Below are positions 7,754-15,782 of a stretch of DNA of 22,687 nt, in pieces; position 1 is the first letter of the stretch; each line of letters begins with the position of its first letter. Made by a program: the position numbers and the translations under genes. The notes below the pieces were generated by a model. That model saw only the letters and a program-made list of their open reading frames with translations, searched no databases and was not told the DNA's origin. Source of the stretch: Veillonellaceae bacterium UBA5809 (GTDB lineage: Bacteria; Bacillota; Negativicutes; Veillonellales; Dialisteraceae). Location of the stretch: contig DIDD01000129.1 in the NCBI GenBank assembly GCA_002417965.1, positions 1 to 22,687 of the forward strand, in the 5' to 3' direction.

Positions 7754-9427
7754 TTATTTTCTGAACTGTGCGGGAGGTGCATAAAGTCCGCCGGACCATG
7801 TAATCAGGTCATCCATATTTTTTGCAGCCAGAAGAGAACGGTCTGCCCTGGATATATCGATACCGAGATCTTCCGGATACTTAACAATTCCCTCTTTGCG
7901 GAGACGTTCTGTCTCTTTGGGATCAGCCTGCTGTCCCACTTCGGTTTTTCCTGCAATGGCACGGATTGCCGCGGTTCTTTCTTCCATGTTGTGGCATCTG
8001 TGAAGGTAAGCAATTCCTACCTCAGAAACAATATGTGTCAGGTCATCCCCGTAGATCATAACCGGTTCAAGATCCAAATGGGCCGCTTTGGCCAGCGGCA
8101 CCGCATCCAGCTCTTCTACAAAACCCGGCTGCATCTTGGGCGACAGTGTGGTAATCATCTGCACAATCAGTTTCCGGCCCCGTTCTGCATCACCAATCAA
8201 GTCATAACGGTTTGCCACTTCGGCTCCGCACTTTTTCCATGCCGGTGTCACATGACGGCGCCCTTTGGCATCACACCCCATATTGGGCGCCCCGCCAAAT
8301 CCTGCCACGCGGGATTTCGTAGCCGTACTGCTGTTTCCGAAGGGATCGATCTGCATGGTCGCCCCTACAAACATATCTGCCGCGTAATGTCCCGCCGCCT
8401 GGGCAAAAGCACGGTTGGACCGCATAGTCCCATCCGGACCGACTGCAAAAATATCAGGCCGCGCTTTAATGTATTCTTCCATCCCCACTTCACTGCCAAA
8501 AGAATAGACCGCCTTCACCCATCCTGATTCAATCGCCGGAATCAGTGTCGGATGGGGATTCAGCACCCAGTGTGTGCAGATTTTTCCGCGGAGTCCCAAT
8601 TCCTCCCCGAAGGTCGGAAGAAGAAGTTCAACAGCCGCCGTATCGTAACCCACGCCGTGATTCAGCGTCGTAACACCATACTCTGCATAGATTCCTTTAA
8701 TGGCCATCATAGCTTTCATGATTCGTTCATTCGAAATCTTGGCAGGATCCCGGGTAAACAGGGGATCCAATTTATAAGGAGTGGGTGACTGGATAACGAA
8801 ATCGACCCAGTCGCTGGGAATATCTACCCGCGGCACTTTATCCACGATTTCATTAACCTGTACAATAACGATTCCTTGATTAAATTTGGTCGCTTCTACA
8901 ATGGCCGGCGTGTCTTCCGTACTGAAGCCTGTATATAAATTACCCGCTGCATCAGCCTGATCTGCGGTGACCAGTGCAATACGGGGAATCAAATCAATAA
9001 AATAGCGGCTGTACATTTCCAGATATGTATGAATGGCCCCAATCTGAATCCGGTCATTTTTCATTAATTCCGCGAGCCGTTTGCCTTGTGATCCCGCATA
9101 GGCAAAATCAAGCTTTTTCGCAATCCCCTTATCAAATACATCCAGATGCTCAGGAATACTTAATGTGGATTGGATCATATGCAGATCATGAATCCTGGCG
9201 GGATCCACCTCACACAGGCATTTCGCCAGAAAATCCGCCTGCTTCTGGTTGTCTCCCTCAATATTAACACGGTCTCCCGGGTGGATCACGGTTTCCATTA
9301 AAGAAACTGTATCCTCAGCCCGTACCACCTTTCCTTTTGACTGCAGATAAGCTGCCCCTGCCTGAAGCCGGGCCTCTGTATCCTGACCTCTCGTATTCCA
9401 TACTCTGTGACTTGGACCCATATTCAA
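7754..9427 (-). CDS. mdcA: Malonate decarboxylase alpha subunit (malonyl/acetyl-ACP transferase)
   Basis: This 557-residue protein matches the whole length of MdcA. MdcA exchanges the acetyl group on the holo acyl-carrier subunit for malonate, the first step of the cytoplasmic malonate decarboxylase cycle. Family stretches visible include GDRVNIEGDNQKQADFL, LHDLHM-like DLHMIQS, GNLYTGFSTEDTPAIVEAT, LNHGVGYDTAAVELLLP, THWVLNPHPTLIPAIESG and GNSSTATKSRVAGFGGAPNMG. None of the partner genes (acyl carrier mdcC, mdcD/E carboxyltransferase, mdcB/G prosthetic-group enzymes) is in the window: the gene has its own terminator and lies behind an unrelated regulator. It may act with subunits encoded elsewhere, or as a CoA-transferase-like enzyme. 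The start is uncertain: TTG 9427 has GAGGAG at good spacing, while ATG 9421 is 15 bases from it. Confidence 0.85.
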   Translation of the reverse strand: MNMGPSHRVWNTRGQDTEARLQAGAAYLQSKGKVVRAEDTVSLMETVIHPGDRVNIEGDNQKQADFLAKCLCEVDPARIHDLHMIQSTLSIPEHLDVFDKGIAKKLDFAYAGSQGKRLAELMKNDRIQIGAIHTYLEMYSRYFIDLIPRIALVTADQADAAGNLYTGFSTEDTPAIVEATKFNQGIVIVQVNEIVDKVPRVDIPSDWVDFVIQSPTPYKLDPLFTRDPAKISNERIMKAMMAIKGIYAEYGVTTLNHGVGYDTAAVELLLPTFGEELGLRGKICTHWVLNPHPTLIPAIESGWVKAVYSFGSEVGMEEYIKARPDIFAVGPDGTMRSNRAFAQAAGHYAADMFVGATMQIDPFGNSSTATKSRVAGFGGAPNMGCDAKGRRHVTPAWKKCGAEVANRYDLIGDAERGRKLIVQMITTLSPKMQPGFVEELDAVPLAKAAHLDLEPVMIYGDDLTHIVSEVGIAYLHRCHNMEERTAAIRAIAGKTEVGQQADPKETERLRKEGIVKYPEDLGIDISRADRSLLAAKNMDDLITWSGGLYAPPAQFRK

Positions 9428-9534
9428 ACCCCAACACTCCTCTCACTGACAAAATGTACAGTTCCTTCCATGTACCGATCCGGACTGTATAAGTCTGCAT
9501 TCCTTTCGGACGCTGTGTATATTTTATACCTTTG

Positions 9535-9563
9535 CATAAAAAAAATGGATGATCCTTTTTATG
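9535..9563 (-). promoter_or_regulatory. Inverted repeat in the mdcA upstream region
   Basis: CATAAAAA and TTTTTATG (9535 and 9563 ends) flank GGAT/ATCC around a single central base, with three extra A/T on one arm. It lies about 110 bases upstream of mdcA, close to an AT-rich segment with TATAAA on the minus strand. It could be an operator for control of mdcA or part of the promoter. Evidence is by inspection only. Confidence 0.3.
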
Positions 9564-9625
9564 TTACAGAAAATCGGTCGCAAGATGCATAAAATTTTAT
9601 TATTTTTTCTATTTTAAGACTCCCC

Positions 9626-9663
9626 AAAAAGAGAAGGCCTCCCCCAACCTGGGGGAGGCCTTC
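9626..9663 (-). terminator. Strong intrinsic terminator after the Rrf2 regulator
   Basis: GAAGGCCTCCCCC (9633-9645) pairs perfectly with GGGGGAGGCCTTC (9651-9663) around the loop AACCT. Reading the minus strand the stem is followed by TCTTTTT. It starts 15 bases after the regulator's stop at 9678. Confidence 0.9.
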
Positions 9664-9677
9664 TTCAGCCACATGAT

Positions 9678-10148
9678 TTATTTTGAATTTTCTTCTTTAC
9701 AGATTTTTCCGCTCACCATGTCCGGTCCGTCAGGGCGGACCAGGTCTTCTATTGTCACTGCAGAAAGCGCTGCGTCAATTTGCGCCTGCAATGCTGTATA
9801 TACCTTTCTGACCGGGCAAAAGGGGACTGCATTGCGGCTGCAGTAGCAGTCATCCTCCATGCATCGGTTAATCCTCATCGTCGGTTCAACTAAAAGCATA
9901 ATATCATACAGGGTAAGTCCCTTGCGCTTAATCAATTCAAATCCGCCGTAAGCACCGCTGTATCGTTTTACAATACCGGCTTTTGTGAAAGTTCTCATGA
10001 TCTTCAGAACATATTTTTGTGGAATCGCCATTTTTTCCGAAATTTCTCTGGAAGATACAATTCCGTCCTTTGAGGCCAGGCATAATATGATGCGGATTGA
10101 GTAATCGGTCGTTACATTCAGCTGCGTAATCCATCCCTCCTTTTCCAT
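9678..10148 (-). CDS. Rrf2-family transcriptional regulator with Cys cluster
   Basis: This is a regulator of up to 156 residues. A winged helix-turn-helix of Rrf2 type starts at QLNVTTDYSIRIILCLA, followed by the recognition region SSREISEKMAIPQKYVLKIM. A cysteine-rich segment follows near residues 92-110 (C, C, C and C in RCMEDDCYCSRN...FCPV), matching the place where IscR and NsrR hold an Fe-S cluster, so redox or iron-sulfur sensing is likely but not certain. The start is ambiguous. The ATG at 10148 has only a poor site upstream, whereas a strong AAGGAGG lies inside codons 3-5, just ahead of ATT 10130 where the usual family N-terminus would begin. Its promoter carries a perfect palindrome, suggesting autorepression. 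Confidence 0.85.
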   Translation of the reverse strand: MEKEGWITQLNVTTDYSIRIILCLASKDGIVSSREISEKMAIPQKYVLKIMRTFTKAGIVKRYSGAYGGFELIKRKGLTLYDIMLLVEPTMRINRCMEDDCYCSRNAVPFCPVRKVYTALQAQIDAALSAVTIEDLVRPDGPDMVSGKICKEENSK

Positions 10149-10178
10149 AGCAGTAAGAAAACCGCCTGTAGTTAATTA

Positions 10179-10207
10179 ATTGTACTCTATATAGAGTAAA
10201 ACGTCAA
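10179..10207 (-). promoter_or_regulatory. Near-consensus promoter of the Rrf2 regulator gene
   Basis: On the minus strand TTGACG (10202-10207) and TACAAT (10179-10184) are exactly 17 bases apart, each one mismatch from consensus. The predicted start near 10172 gives a leader of only about 25 to 40 bases. The spacer is almost filled by the palindrome at 10184-10197. Confidence 0.75.
10184..10197. promoter_or_regulatory. 14-bp perfect palindrome, candidate Rrf2 operator
   Basis: ACTCTATATAGAGT is its own reverse complement and sits between the -35 and -10 boxes of the regulator's promoter, touching the -10. A dimeric Rrf2 protein bound there would block RNA polymerase. The assignment to this regulator is inferred from position. 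Confidence 0.6.
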
Positions 10208-10306
10208 ATTATCGGTACATAACCATCATATAGAGCTTTTTATTTAAAATTTTCATGATAAGTATACACGCCAAATGGAATAAGTTTCCGCAGTCAAAAG
10301 TTGGAT

Positions 10307-11788
10307 TTACTTTCCAGACTCCCTGTCCGTGAAGAATATAGGGTCTTCCCGGCTGAGATCCACTTCCTTCAACGGAATTAAATGAGTATGGTACTTCCAT
10401 TTATACCATATATACGTAAGGAGGAAAACGGGAATCCCTATATAAACGGCCACAAAGTCCGTCCATTCAAATGTACCTGAGAACAGACTGGTATCCTGTC
10501 CTGCCATAATAAACAGACACAGTACCAGAGCGGCGAGAGGCCCGAAGGGAAAGAACGGGGCTTTATAAGGAAGCTCTGACAAAGATCTGCCCTGGGCAAT
10601 AAAAGCTCTTCGGAATCGGTAATAGGCAGCTGCAATGCCGACCCATGTAATAAAGCCTGCCATGCCGCTGATATTCACCAGCCAGTTGTAAGCCGTTCCG
10701 TCTCCGACCAGACTGGTGGCAAATGCAAAGATCCCGAAAGCCGTCGTTGCATACAGGGCATTAACCGGCACCCCTCTGCTGTTGATCTTCAAAAAGCAGT
10801 GGGGCGCCTTCCCTTCACGCGCCAAAGAATAGAGCATCCTCGTCGATGCGTAGAGTCCGCTGTTGCCCGCTGAAAGAACCGCTGTCAGAATAACCAGATT
10901 CATGACTGAAGCAGCATTGGGCAGGCCAAATCTTTCAAATGCCAGTGTAAAAGGACTGATGGAAATATTTTCAACAGATGCATTCAGCAGATTGGGGTCC
11001 GTATAGGGAATCAGAAATCCAATGACTGTAAAGGCTCCCAAATAAAACAGAAGAATCCGCCAAAAGATCGTATGGACCGCCTTGGGAACAGATTTTTCCG
11101 GGCACTCCGCTTCTCCTGCAGCCACGCCGAGCATTTCTGTTCCCTGAAAAGAAAAACCCGCCACCATAAATACGGACAGCATAGCTGAAATCCCTCCCAC
11201 AAACGGAGCGTCGCCGATTGTCCAATTGGCAAAACCGGGAGAATGACCGCCTACGCCGAAAATCAGAAGTGTCCCGGCCGCCAGGAATACGATGACAGTA
11301 ATTACTTTCACGCCTGCAAAAAAGAATTCACTTTCTCCATAAGACCGGGTTGAAAGAAAGTTTAAAAGAAATAAAATGGCCAAAAATCCAGCCGTCCATA
11401 CAACAGATGGAGTACCGGGAAACCAGTATTTCATAATCAATGCCCCCGCCACCAGTTCTGCCGCCACGGTAATAGCCCAGTTAAACCAGTAGTTCCACCC
11501 CAAAGCAAATCCCAGCGCTTTGTCTACATATCTGGCTGCATAGAGGCCAAAGGATCCTGAAGAGGGAAGCCATGTTGACATTTCTCCCAATCCGGTCATT
11601 AAAAAATATACCATAATCCCAATCAGTGCATAGGAAAGCAGGGCCCCGCCCGGTCCGGCAGTGGATATGGTCTCTCCCCCTGCTACAAAAAGCCCGGTCC
11701 CTATGGTGCCCCCCAGTGCAATCATGGTCATATGCCTTTCTTTCAGGCTTTTTTTCAGTGTAGCCCCCTGCGGGTTTTCCTTTTCCAT
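10307..11788 (-). CDS. Amino-acid permease, LysP-like (APC superfamily, AAT family)
   Basis: This 493-residue inner-membrane transporter has about 12 hydrophobic helices. The N-terminal substrate-binding signature is ALGGTIGTGLFVAGG, followed by AGPGGALLSYALIGIMVYFLMTGLGEMS and LGWNYWFNWAITVAAELVAGALIMKYWFP. These are closest to the lysine-specific permease LysP and related proton-coupled amino-acid importers. Lysine is therefore the best guess, but closely related permeases carry other amino acids. The start ATG at 11788 has GAGGG six bases upstream. No lysine riboswitch is evident in the short (about 90-base) upstream gap. No clear terminator follows, so read-through toward the Rrf2 regulator is possible. 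Confidence 0.85.
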   Translation of the reverse strand: MEKENPQGATLKKSLKERHMTMIALGGTIGTGLFVAGGETISTAGPGGALLSYALIGIMVYFLMTGLGEMSTWLPSSGSFGLYAARYVDKALGFALGWNYWFNWAITVAAELVAGALIMKYWFPGTPSVVWTAGFLAILFLLNFLSTRSYGESEFFFAGVKVITVIVFLAAGTLLIFGVGGHSPGFANWTIGDAPFVGGISAMLSVFMVAGFSFQGTEMLGVAAGEAECPEKSVPKAVHTIFWRILLFYLGAFTVIGFLIPYTDPNLLNASVENISISPFTLAFERFGLPNAASVMNLVILTAVLSAGNSGLYASTRMLYSLAREGKAPHCFLKINSRGVPVNALYATTAFGIFAFATSLVGDGTAYNWLVNISGMAGFITWVGIAAAYYRFRRAFIAQGRSLSELPYKAPFFPFGPLAALVLCLFIMAGQDTSLFSGTFEWTDFVAVYIGIPVFLLTYIWYKWKYHTHLIPLKEVDLSREDPIFFTDRESGK

Positions 11789-11814
11789 TCATTTCCCTCT
11801 TTCTCTTCAGTATG

Positions 11815-11864
11815 GCAGCCCAGAGAAAAGAGAGTGCTTTCCCTTCAGAAAAGTACTCTCTTTC
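11815..11864 (-). terminator. Hairpin between the 71-residue gene and the permease gene
   Basis: GAAAGAGAGTACTTTTC-like and GGAAAGCACTCTC-like arms (about 11848-11864 with 11826-11842) form a stem of about 15 pairs with two G-U wobbles. On the minus strand it is followed by CTTTTCTCTGG. It sits 18 bases after the small gene's stop and about 40 bases ahead of the permease start. It may therefore be a terminator for the first gene or an attenuator for the second. Confidence 0.5.
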
Positions 11865-11881
11865 AAGGTGCTGTGGGCGTC

Positions 11882-12097
11882 TCATCTTTTTGTCTGTTCT
11901 TTTTCCATTTCTGCTGCTTTTCTTTTGTCATCCAGCCGTTTCCAGTATCCTGTCCGCTGAAGGATTATATACAGAAAAGCCACTGTCAGAGCTGCTGACA
12001 GACATGCATTGACTGCAGTCAGTCCGTCGCCCCACCCAATTCTATAGGTTACATACACAGCTCCCAACAGGAGCAGACTGTCTGTCCATTGAAACAT
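11882..12097 (-). CDS. Small two-helix membrane protein, function unknown
   Basis: This 71-residue protein has two hydrophobic segments (about residues 7-20 and 29-47) and a strongly charged, lysine/glutamate-rich C-terminus (KRLDDKRKAAEMEKEQTKR). I do not recognise the family. A longer reading frame extends upstream to 12256, but the ATG at 12097 has AAGGAGA seven bases before it, and the extension would run through the AT-rich gyrB promoter region, so the short form is preferred. It is divergent from gyrB and upstream of the permease. It may act as a small membrane partner of the permease, but this is a guess from position. Confidence 0.6.
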   Translation of the reverse strand: MFQWTDSLLLLGAVYVTYRIGWGDGLTAVNACLSAALTVAFLYIILQRTGYWKRLDDKRKAAEMEKEQTKR

Positions 12098-12174
12098 GTC
12101 AATCTCCTTTTCCTTACACTTTAACTGAAAGTGATCTTCTTGTAAAGCGGAAATTTGCTCTTTTTCCCAAATTA

Positions 12175-12204
12175 TTGTCACTCTTTCTCCTTCTATGTTA
12201 TAAT
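12175..12204 (+). promoter_or_regulatory. Promoter of gyrB
   Basis: TTGTCA (12175-12180) and TATAAT (12199-12204) are 18 bases apart. Transcription would begin near 12211, giving a leader of about 110 bases. The leader contains a small imperfect hairpin near 12258-12297 (ATCAA...TTGAT enclosing GCCGCC/GGCAGC). Confidence 0.65.
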
Positions 12205-12322
12205 AAAAATACATCCATATTATATACATATATATAATAGACGGTATACGGAACAATCAAGGAAGCCGCCTTTTTAGGCAGCTGTATTTTTGATGTTTCT
12301 TGCTATATAGGGGAGAGTGTCT

Positions 12323-14269
12323 ATGAATAAAGAAATCCATGAAATTCAGTCCCACCAGGAAGAAGAAACGGGCAATATTGATTACGGAGCCAAAGATATA
12401 CGTGTGCTGGAAGGACTGGAAGCCGTCCGTGTCCGTCCCGGCATGTATATCGGTTCTACATCAGCCAGAGGCCTTCATCATCTGGTTTATGAAGTAGTGG
12501 ACAACAGTATTGATGAAGCGCTGGCCGGATACTGCACCCATATTGAAGTATCTCTGGATGAAGACGGCAGCTGCACAGTCGTCGACAACGGCCGCGGAAT
12601 TCCCACCGATATGCACGAAACCGGAAAACCAGCCATGGAAGTTGTCCTCACCGTTCTCCATGCCGGAGGTAAATTCGGAGGGGAAGGATACCCCATTTCC
12701 GGCGGTCTCCACGGAGTCGGCATTTCTGTTGTGAACGCCTTGTCCGAATGGACACGTGTATCTGTACGGAGAGACGGCCATATTTATCAAATGGCTTTTT
12801 CCCGCGGCCAGACCACACAGCCGATGACCGTTATGGGAACGGCCGCTGATACGGGGACAACGGTTTCATTTAAGCCGGATCCCGAAATTTTTGATGAAGT
12901 TATTTTCTCCTATGATACACTCCGTTCCCGTATGAGAGAACTCGCGTTTCTGAACAAGGGCCTTACTATTACTCTCACCGACAACAGAGAAGACAGCAAA
13001 AAGCAGGAGATTTTCCATTATGCCGGCGGTATTACAGAATTTGTTCAGTTCCTCAATGAAGGAAAAGATCCTGTGAATCCTACAGTCATTTCCTTTGAGG
13101 GCGAAAAGGATAAAGTCATTGTGGATATTGCCATGCAGTATCAGTCGGGATACAGTGAAAACATGTATACCTTTGTCAATGATATTAATACTGTAGAAGG
13201 CGGCACCCACCTGTCAGGATTCCGCTCTGCTCTCACCCGTGTCATTAATGACTACGGGCGGAAAAGCAGCATCATGAAGCCAAATGACGAGAATCTGTCC
13301 GGTGATGATGTGCGGGAGGGCCTGACCTGTGTAATCAGTGTCAAGGTCCCGAATCCCCAGTTTGAAGGCCAGACCAAGACCAAACTGGGAAACAGTGAAG
13401 TCAAGGGAATTGTTGACAATATTGTCAGTGAAGGCCTGCGGATTTTTCTGGATGAGCATCCTGCAGAAGCAAGGTCTGTTGTCGAAAAAAGCATGACTGC
13501 CAACCGGGCCCGTGAAGCCGCGCGGAGAGCCCGTGAGCTGACCCGCAGAAAAAATGCTCTGGAGGTCTCCAGTCTTCCTGGAAAACTGGCTGACTGTTCT
13601 GAACGGGATCCGAAGGTTACGGAAATTTATATTGTCGAGGGTGATTCCGCCGGAGGCAGCGCCAAGTCAGGCAGAGACCGGAGGTATCAGGCAATTCTTC
13701 CCCTCCGCGGGAAAATCCTGAACGTAGAGAAAGCCCGTCTCGACAGAATTCTCAACAGCGATACCATCCGCACCATGATCACCGCCTTCGGAACAGGTGT
13801 CGCTGATGACTTTGACATCAGCCGTCTCCGATACTACAAAATCATTATCATGACCGATGCGGATGTCGACGGAGCTCATATACGCACACTTCTTCTTACA
13901 TTTTTCTACCGGTATATGACTCCTCTTGTAACAGAGGGCCATGTATATATTGCCCAGCCTCCCCTGTACCAGATCAGAAAGGGAAAAAGCAAGTATTATA
14001 CCTATGACGATGCCGAGCAGGACCGGCTGCTGAATGAAATCGGCCGCGAGGGATGCACCATTCAGCGTTACAAAGGTCTAGGCGAGATGAATCCCGAGCA
14101 GCTGTGGGATACCACCATGAATCCCGAGCAGCGTGTCATGCTGAAAGTGGAATTAACCGATGCGGTGGAAGCTGACCGTATTTTCACCGTTCTGATGGGG
14201 GATAAGGTCGAACCCCGCAGAAAGTTTATTGAAGAAAATGCAAAAAATGTAACAAATCTCGATCTCTAA
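12323..14269 (+). CDS. gyrB: DNA gyrase subunit B
   Basis: This is the 648-residue ATPase subunit of gyrase, which with GyrA introduces negative supercoils into DNA. The GHKL ATPase domain has the catalytic glutamate E57 in EVVDNSIDEAL, DNGRGIP near residue 88 and a GGLHGVG lid. The transducer domain follows. The Toprim domain has EGDSAGGS (E439) and the metal-binding DADVDG (D512, D514, D516). The C-terminus ends in the usual QRYKGLGEMNPEQLW and NLDL segments. The presence of KSGRDRRYQAILPLRGKILNVEKA favours GyrB, but ParE is similar. The start ATG at 12323 has GGGGAG seven bases upstream; the in-frame GTG at 12317 overlaps that site. Unlike the usual dnaN-recF-gyrB-gyrA order, it has neither recF upstream nor gyrA downstream. 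Confidence 0.95.
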   Translation: MNKEIHEIQSHQEEETGNIDYGAKDIRVLEGLEAVRVRPGMYIGSTSARGLHHLVYEVVDNSIDEALAGYCTHIEVSLDEDGSCTVVDNGRGIPTDMHETGKPAMEVVLTVLHAGGKFGGEGYPISGGLHGVGISVVNALSEWTRVSVRRDGHIYQMAFSRGQTTQPMTVMGTAADTGTTVSFKPDPEIFDEVIFSYDTLRSRMRELAFLNKGLTITLTDNREDSKKQEIFHYAGGITEFVQFLNEGKDPVNPTVISFEGEKDKVIVDIAMQYQSGYSENMYTFVNDINTVEGGTHLSGFRSALTRVINDYGRKSSIMKPNDENLSGDDVREGLTCVISVKVPNPQFEGQTKTKLGNSEVKGIVDNIVSEGLRIFLDEHPAEARSVVEKSMTANRAREAARRARELTRRKNALEVSSLPGKLADCSERDPKVTEIYIVEGDSAGGSAKSGRDRRYQAILPLRGKILNVEKARLDRILNSDTIRTMITAFGTGVADDFDISRLRYYKIIIMTDADVDGAHIRTLLLTFFYRYMTPLVTEGHVYIAQPPLYQIRKGKSKYYTYDDAEQDRLLNEIGREGCTIQRYKGLGEMNPEQLWDTTMNPEQRVMLKVELTDAVEADRIFTVLMGDKVEPRRKFIEENAKNVTNLDL

Positions 14270-14273
14270 GCAC

Positions 14274-14328
14274 AAAAGGCTGCCCCTGTAATCCGGATAA
14301 AAAATCTGATTGTCAGGGCCAGCCTTTT
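14274..14328. terminator. Bidirectional terminator between gyrB and the MFS gene
   Basis: AAAAGGCTG (14274-14282) pairs with CAGCCTTTT (14320-14328), and the stem continues inward with CCCTG/CAGGG after a C-C mismatch. The A- and T-runs on the flanks let it act for both gyrB (plus) and the MFS gene (minus). Confidence 0.75.
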
Positions 14329-14361
14329 AACATGCCATGTATCATGACATATTCCGTCCGG

Positions 14362-15603
14362 TCAAAAACGGTGCTTTTTTATATATCCGGCCATCTGGCT
14401 TCTATAAGGAAGATACAAAAAAGCCAGAATAAACGCAGAAAGCCAGCAGGCTGAATCCGCCGACAGGAATCCCATAAGAAGATATGCTGACAGCGGGCCC
14501 ACCCCTGCTCCAAAATCAGAGAACATGGCATACCGTGACATTAATGCTGTTTTAGACTGATAAGAAGCTGCCAGATCACCGGCTGCCGCATCAGCCAGCG
14601 TTTCCAGTACCGTAGCCGACATCTGGATAATCAGCGTCAATACAATCCACATGCCCAGCGGAAGGCGGAATGTGATGCATACAAAAGCCGCTGCACATAC
14701 CGCCAGACTGACCGCAATGGCGGGAATCCGTCTTTCTCCTCCGGTAAACCGCCCTGCCACAGGGGAAAGAAATGGCTCCCATGCCCAGCGTAGGGACTGA
14801 ATCGTACCGGAAAGTGTTGCCGCTCCCACAACCCATCCGCCAAGGGTAATCATATCTCCATAGGAAGTTTCTGCCAAGTGGCTGAGAGAAGATGTGAATA
14901 TCCCCTGAAACAGCACGTTCAGCAGAAACCCCAGCAGCAGACACCGGAGGAACAGTCTGTCATGGCGCACTGTCTTCCAGACTCTTTCATCCTCTTCAAA
15001 CCGGGATGCATCTACCAGACGAGGAAACGGGATAGGGTTTTTCCATGCGGTAAGAACAGGTGCGCCCAGAGATAAAAATCCAAAGATCAGGGCCGTCTGC
15101 GCCAGTCCCTCCGAATCAGCTATATATCCTCCTATAAGCATGCTTACCAGACGTCCCATGTGAAATATTCCGTCATATTCCCCCATAGCAAATCCCCGGT
15201 TTTCCTGATCCGCCGACTTGACCACCAGAAAAAATCCCCCCAGACGCAGGAATGCATAAGAAAGTCCCCACAGGCACCGGACTGCCAGCCATTCCCAAAA
15301 CCCATACGCCCAGGCATATCCGAAGGTGGACACAGCGGCTGCCAGAGTCATAACGAAAATAACCGGACGGGGAGAAACTGCCCCGTAAATACGCCGTATC
15401 ACAGGCATGGCCGGTACGCGTATAAGACGGTTGACTGCAAGAAGAATTCCCACTTCCCAGAGCGAGTCCAATCCCGCTTCCTGCCAGTGTGTTGGGAGCA
15501 CAATATAAAGCATGGAATCTCCCAGTATACTGAGCCCTGTGATCACGGCAATCAGCAGCGGCGGACGCCGGTACCAGGATCCTTTGGATATGTATTCCTT
15601 CAT
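14362..15603 (-). CDS. Major facilitator superfamily transporter
   Basis: This 413-residue membrane protein has about 12 hydrophobic helices and an MFS layout in two halves joined by a charged cytoplasmic loop near residues 190-215 (RLVDASRFEEDERVWKTVRHD). The motif-A-like loop near residue 65 (NRLIRVPAMPVIRRIYG) is degenerate. The substrate cannot be read from sequence; drug efflux or metabolite transport are both possible. The start ATG at 15603 has AGGAGGAG seven bases upstream. It lies between gyrB and gyrA on the gyrA strand, but a strong terminator separates it from gyrA, so it needs its own promoter in 15604-15708. Confidence 0.85.
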   Translation of the reverse strand: MKEYISKGSWYRRPPLLIAVITGLSILGDSMLYIVLPTHWQEAGLDSLWEVGILLAVNRLIRVPAMPVIRRIYGAVSPRPVIFVMTLAAAVSTFGYAWAYGFWEWLAVRCLWGLSYAFLRLGGFFLVVKSADQENRGFAMGEYDGIFHMGRLVSMLIGGYIADSEGLAQTALIFGFLSLGAPVLTAWKNPIPFPRLVDASRFEEDERVWKTVRHDRLFLRCLLLGFLLNVLFQGIFTSSLSHLAETSYGDMITLGGWVVGAATLSGTIQSLRWAWEPFLSPVAGRFTGGERRIPAIAVSLAVCAAAFVCITFRLPLGMWIVLTLIIQMSATVLETLADAAAGDLAASYQSKTALMSRYAMFSDFGAGVGPLSAYLLMGFLSADSACWLSAFILAFLYLPYRSQMAGYIKKHRF

Positions 15604-15708
15604 TCTCTGCTCCTCCTGTTCATTCGTTTTCTGTATTGTAACTGAACCCAGTATGGAAACGCCATAATAACAGAGCCTTCAAAAAATCTGTGTACTGCTT
15701 TTCTCTCT

Positions 15709-15760
15709 AAAAAACGGCCTTCTGCAGAGAATGGATCTCTCCGCAGAAGGCCGTTTTTTT
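15709..15760. terminator. Strong bidirectional terminator after gyrA
   Basis: AAAAAACGGCCTTCTGCAGAGA (15709-15730) pairs with TCTC-CGCAGAAGGCCGTTTTTT (about 15737-15759) with one G-U wobble. T-runs are present on both strands. It lies 23 bases beyond the gyrA stop at 15783. Confidence 0.9.
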
Positions 15761-15782
15761 AGACTATGTCTGACAAAGCCTG

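Noticed and set aside
12098..12256. N-terminal extension of the 71-residue membrane protein
   Set aside because: The extension runs through the gyrB promoter region and has no better ribosome binding site than the internal ATG at 12097.
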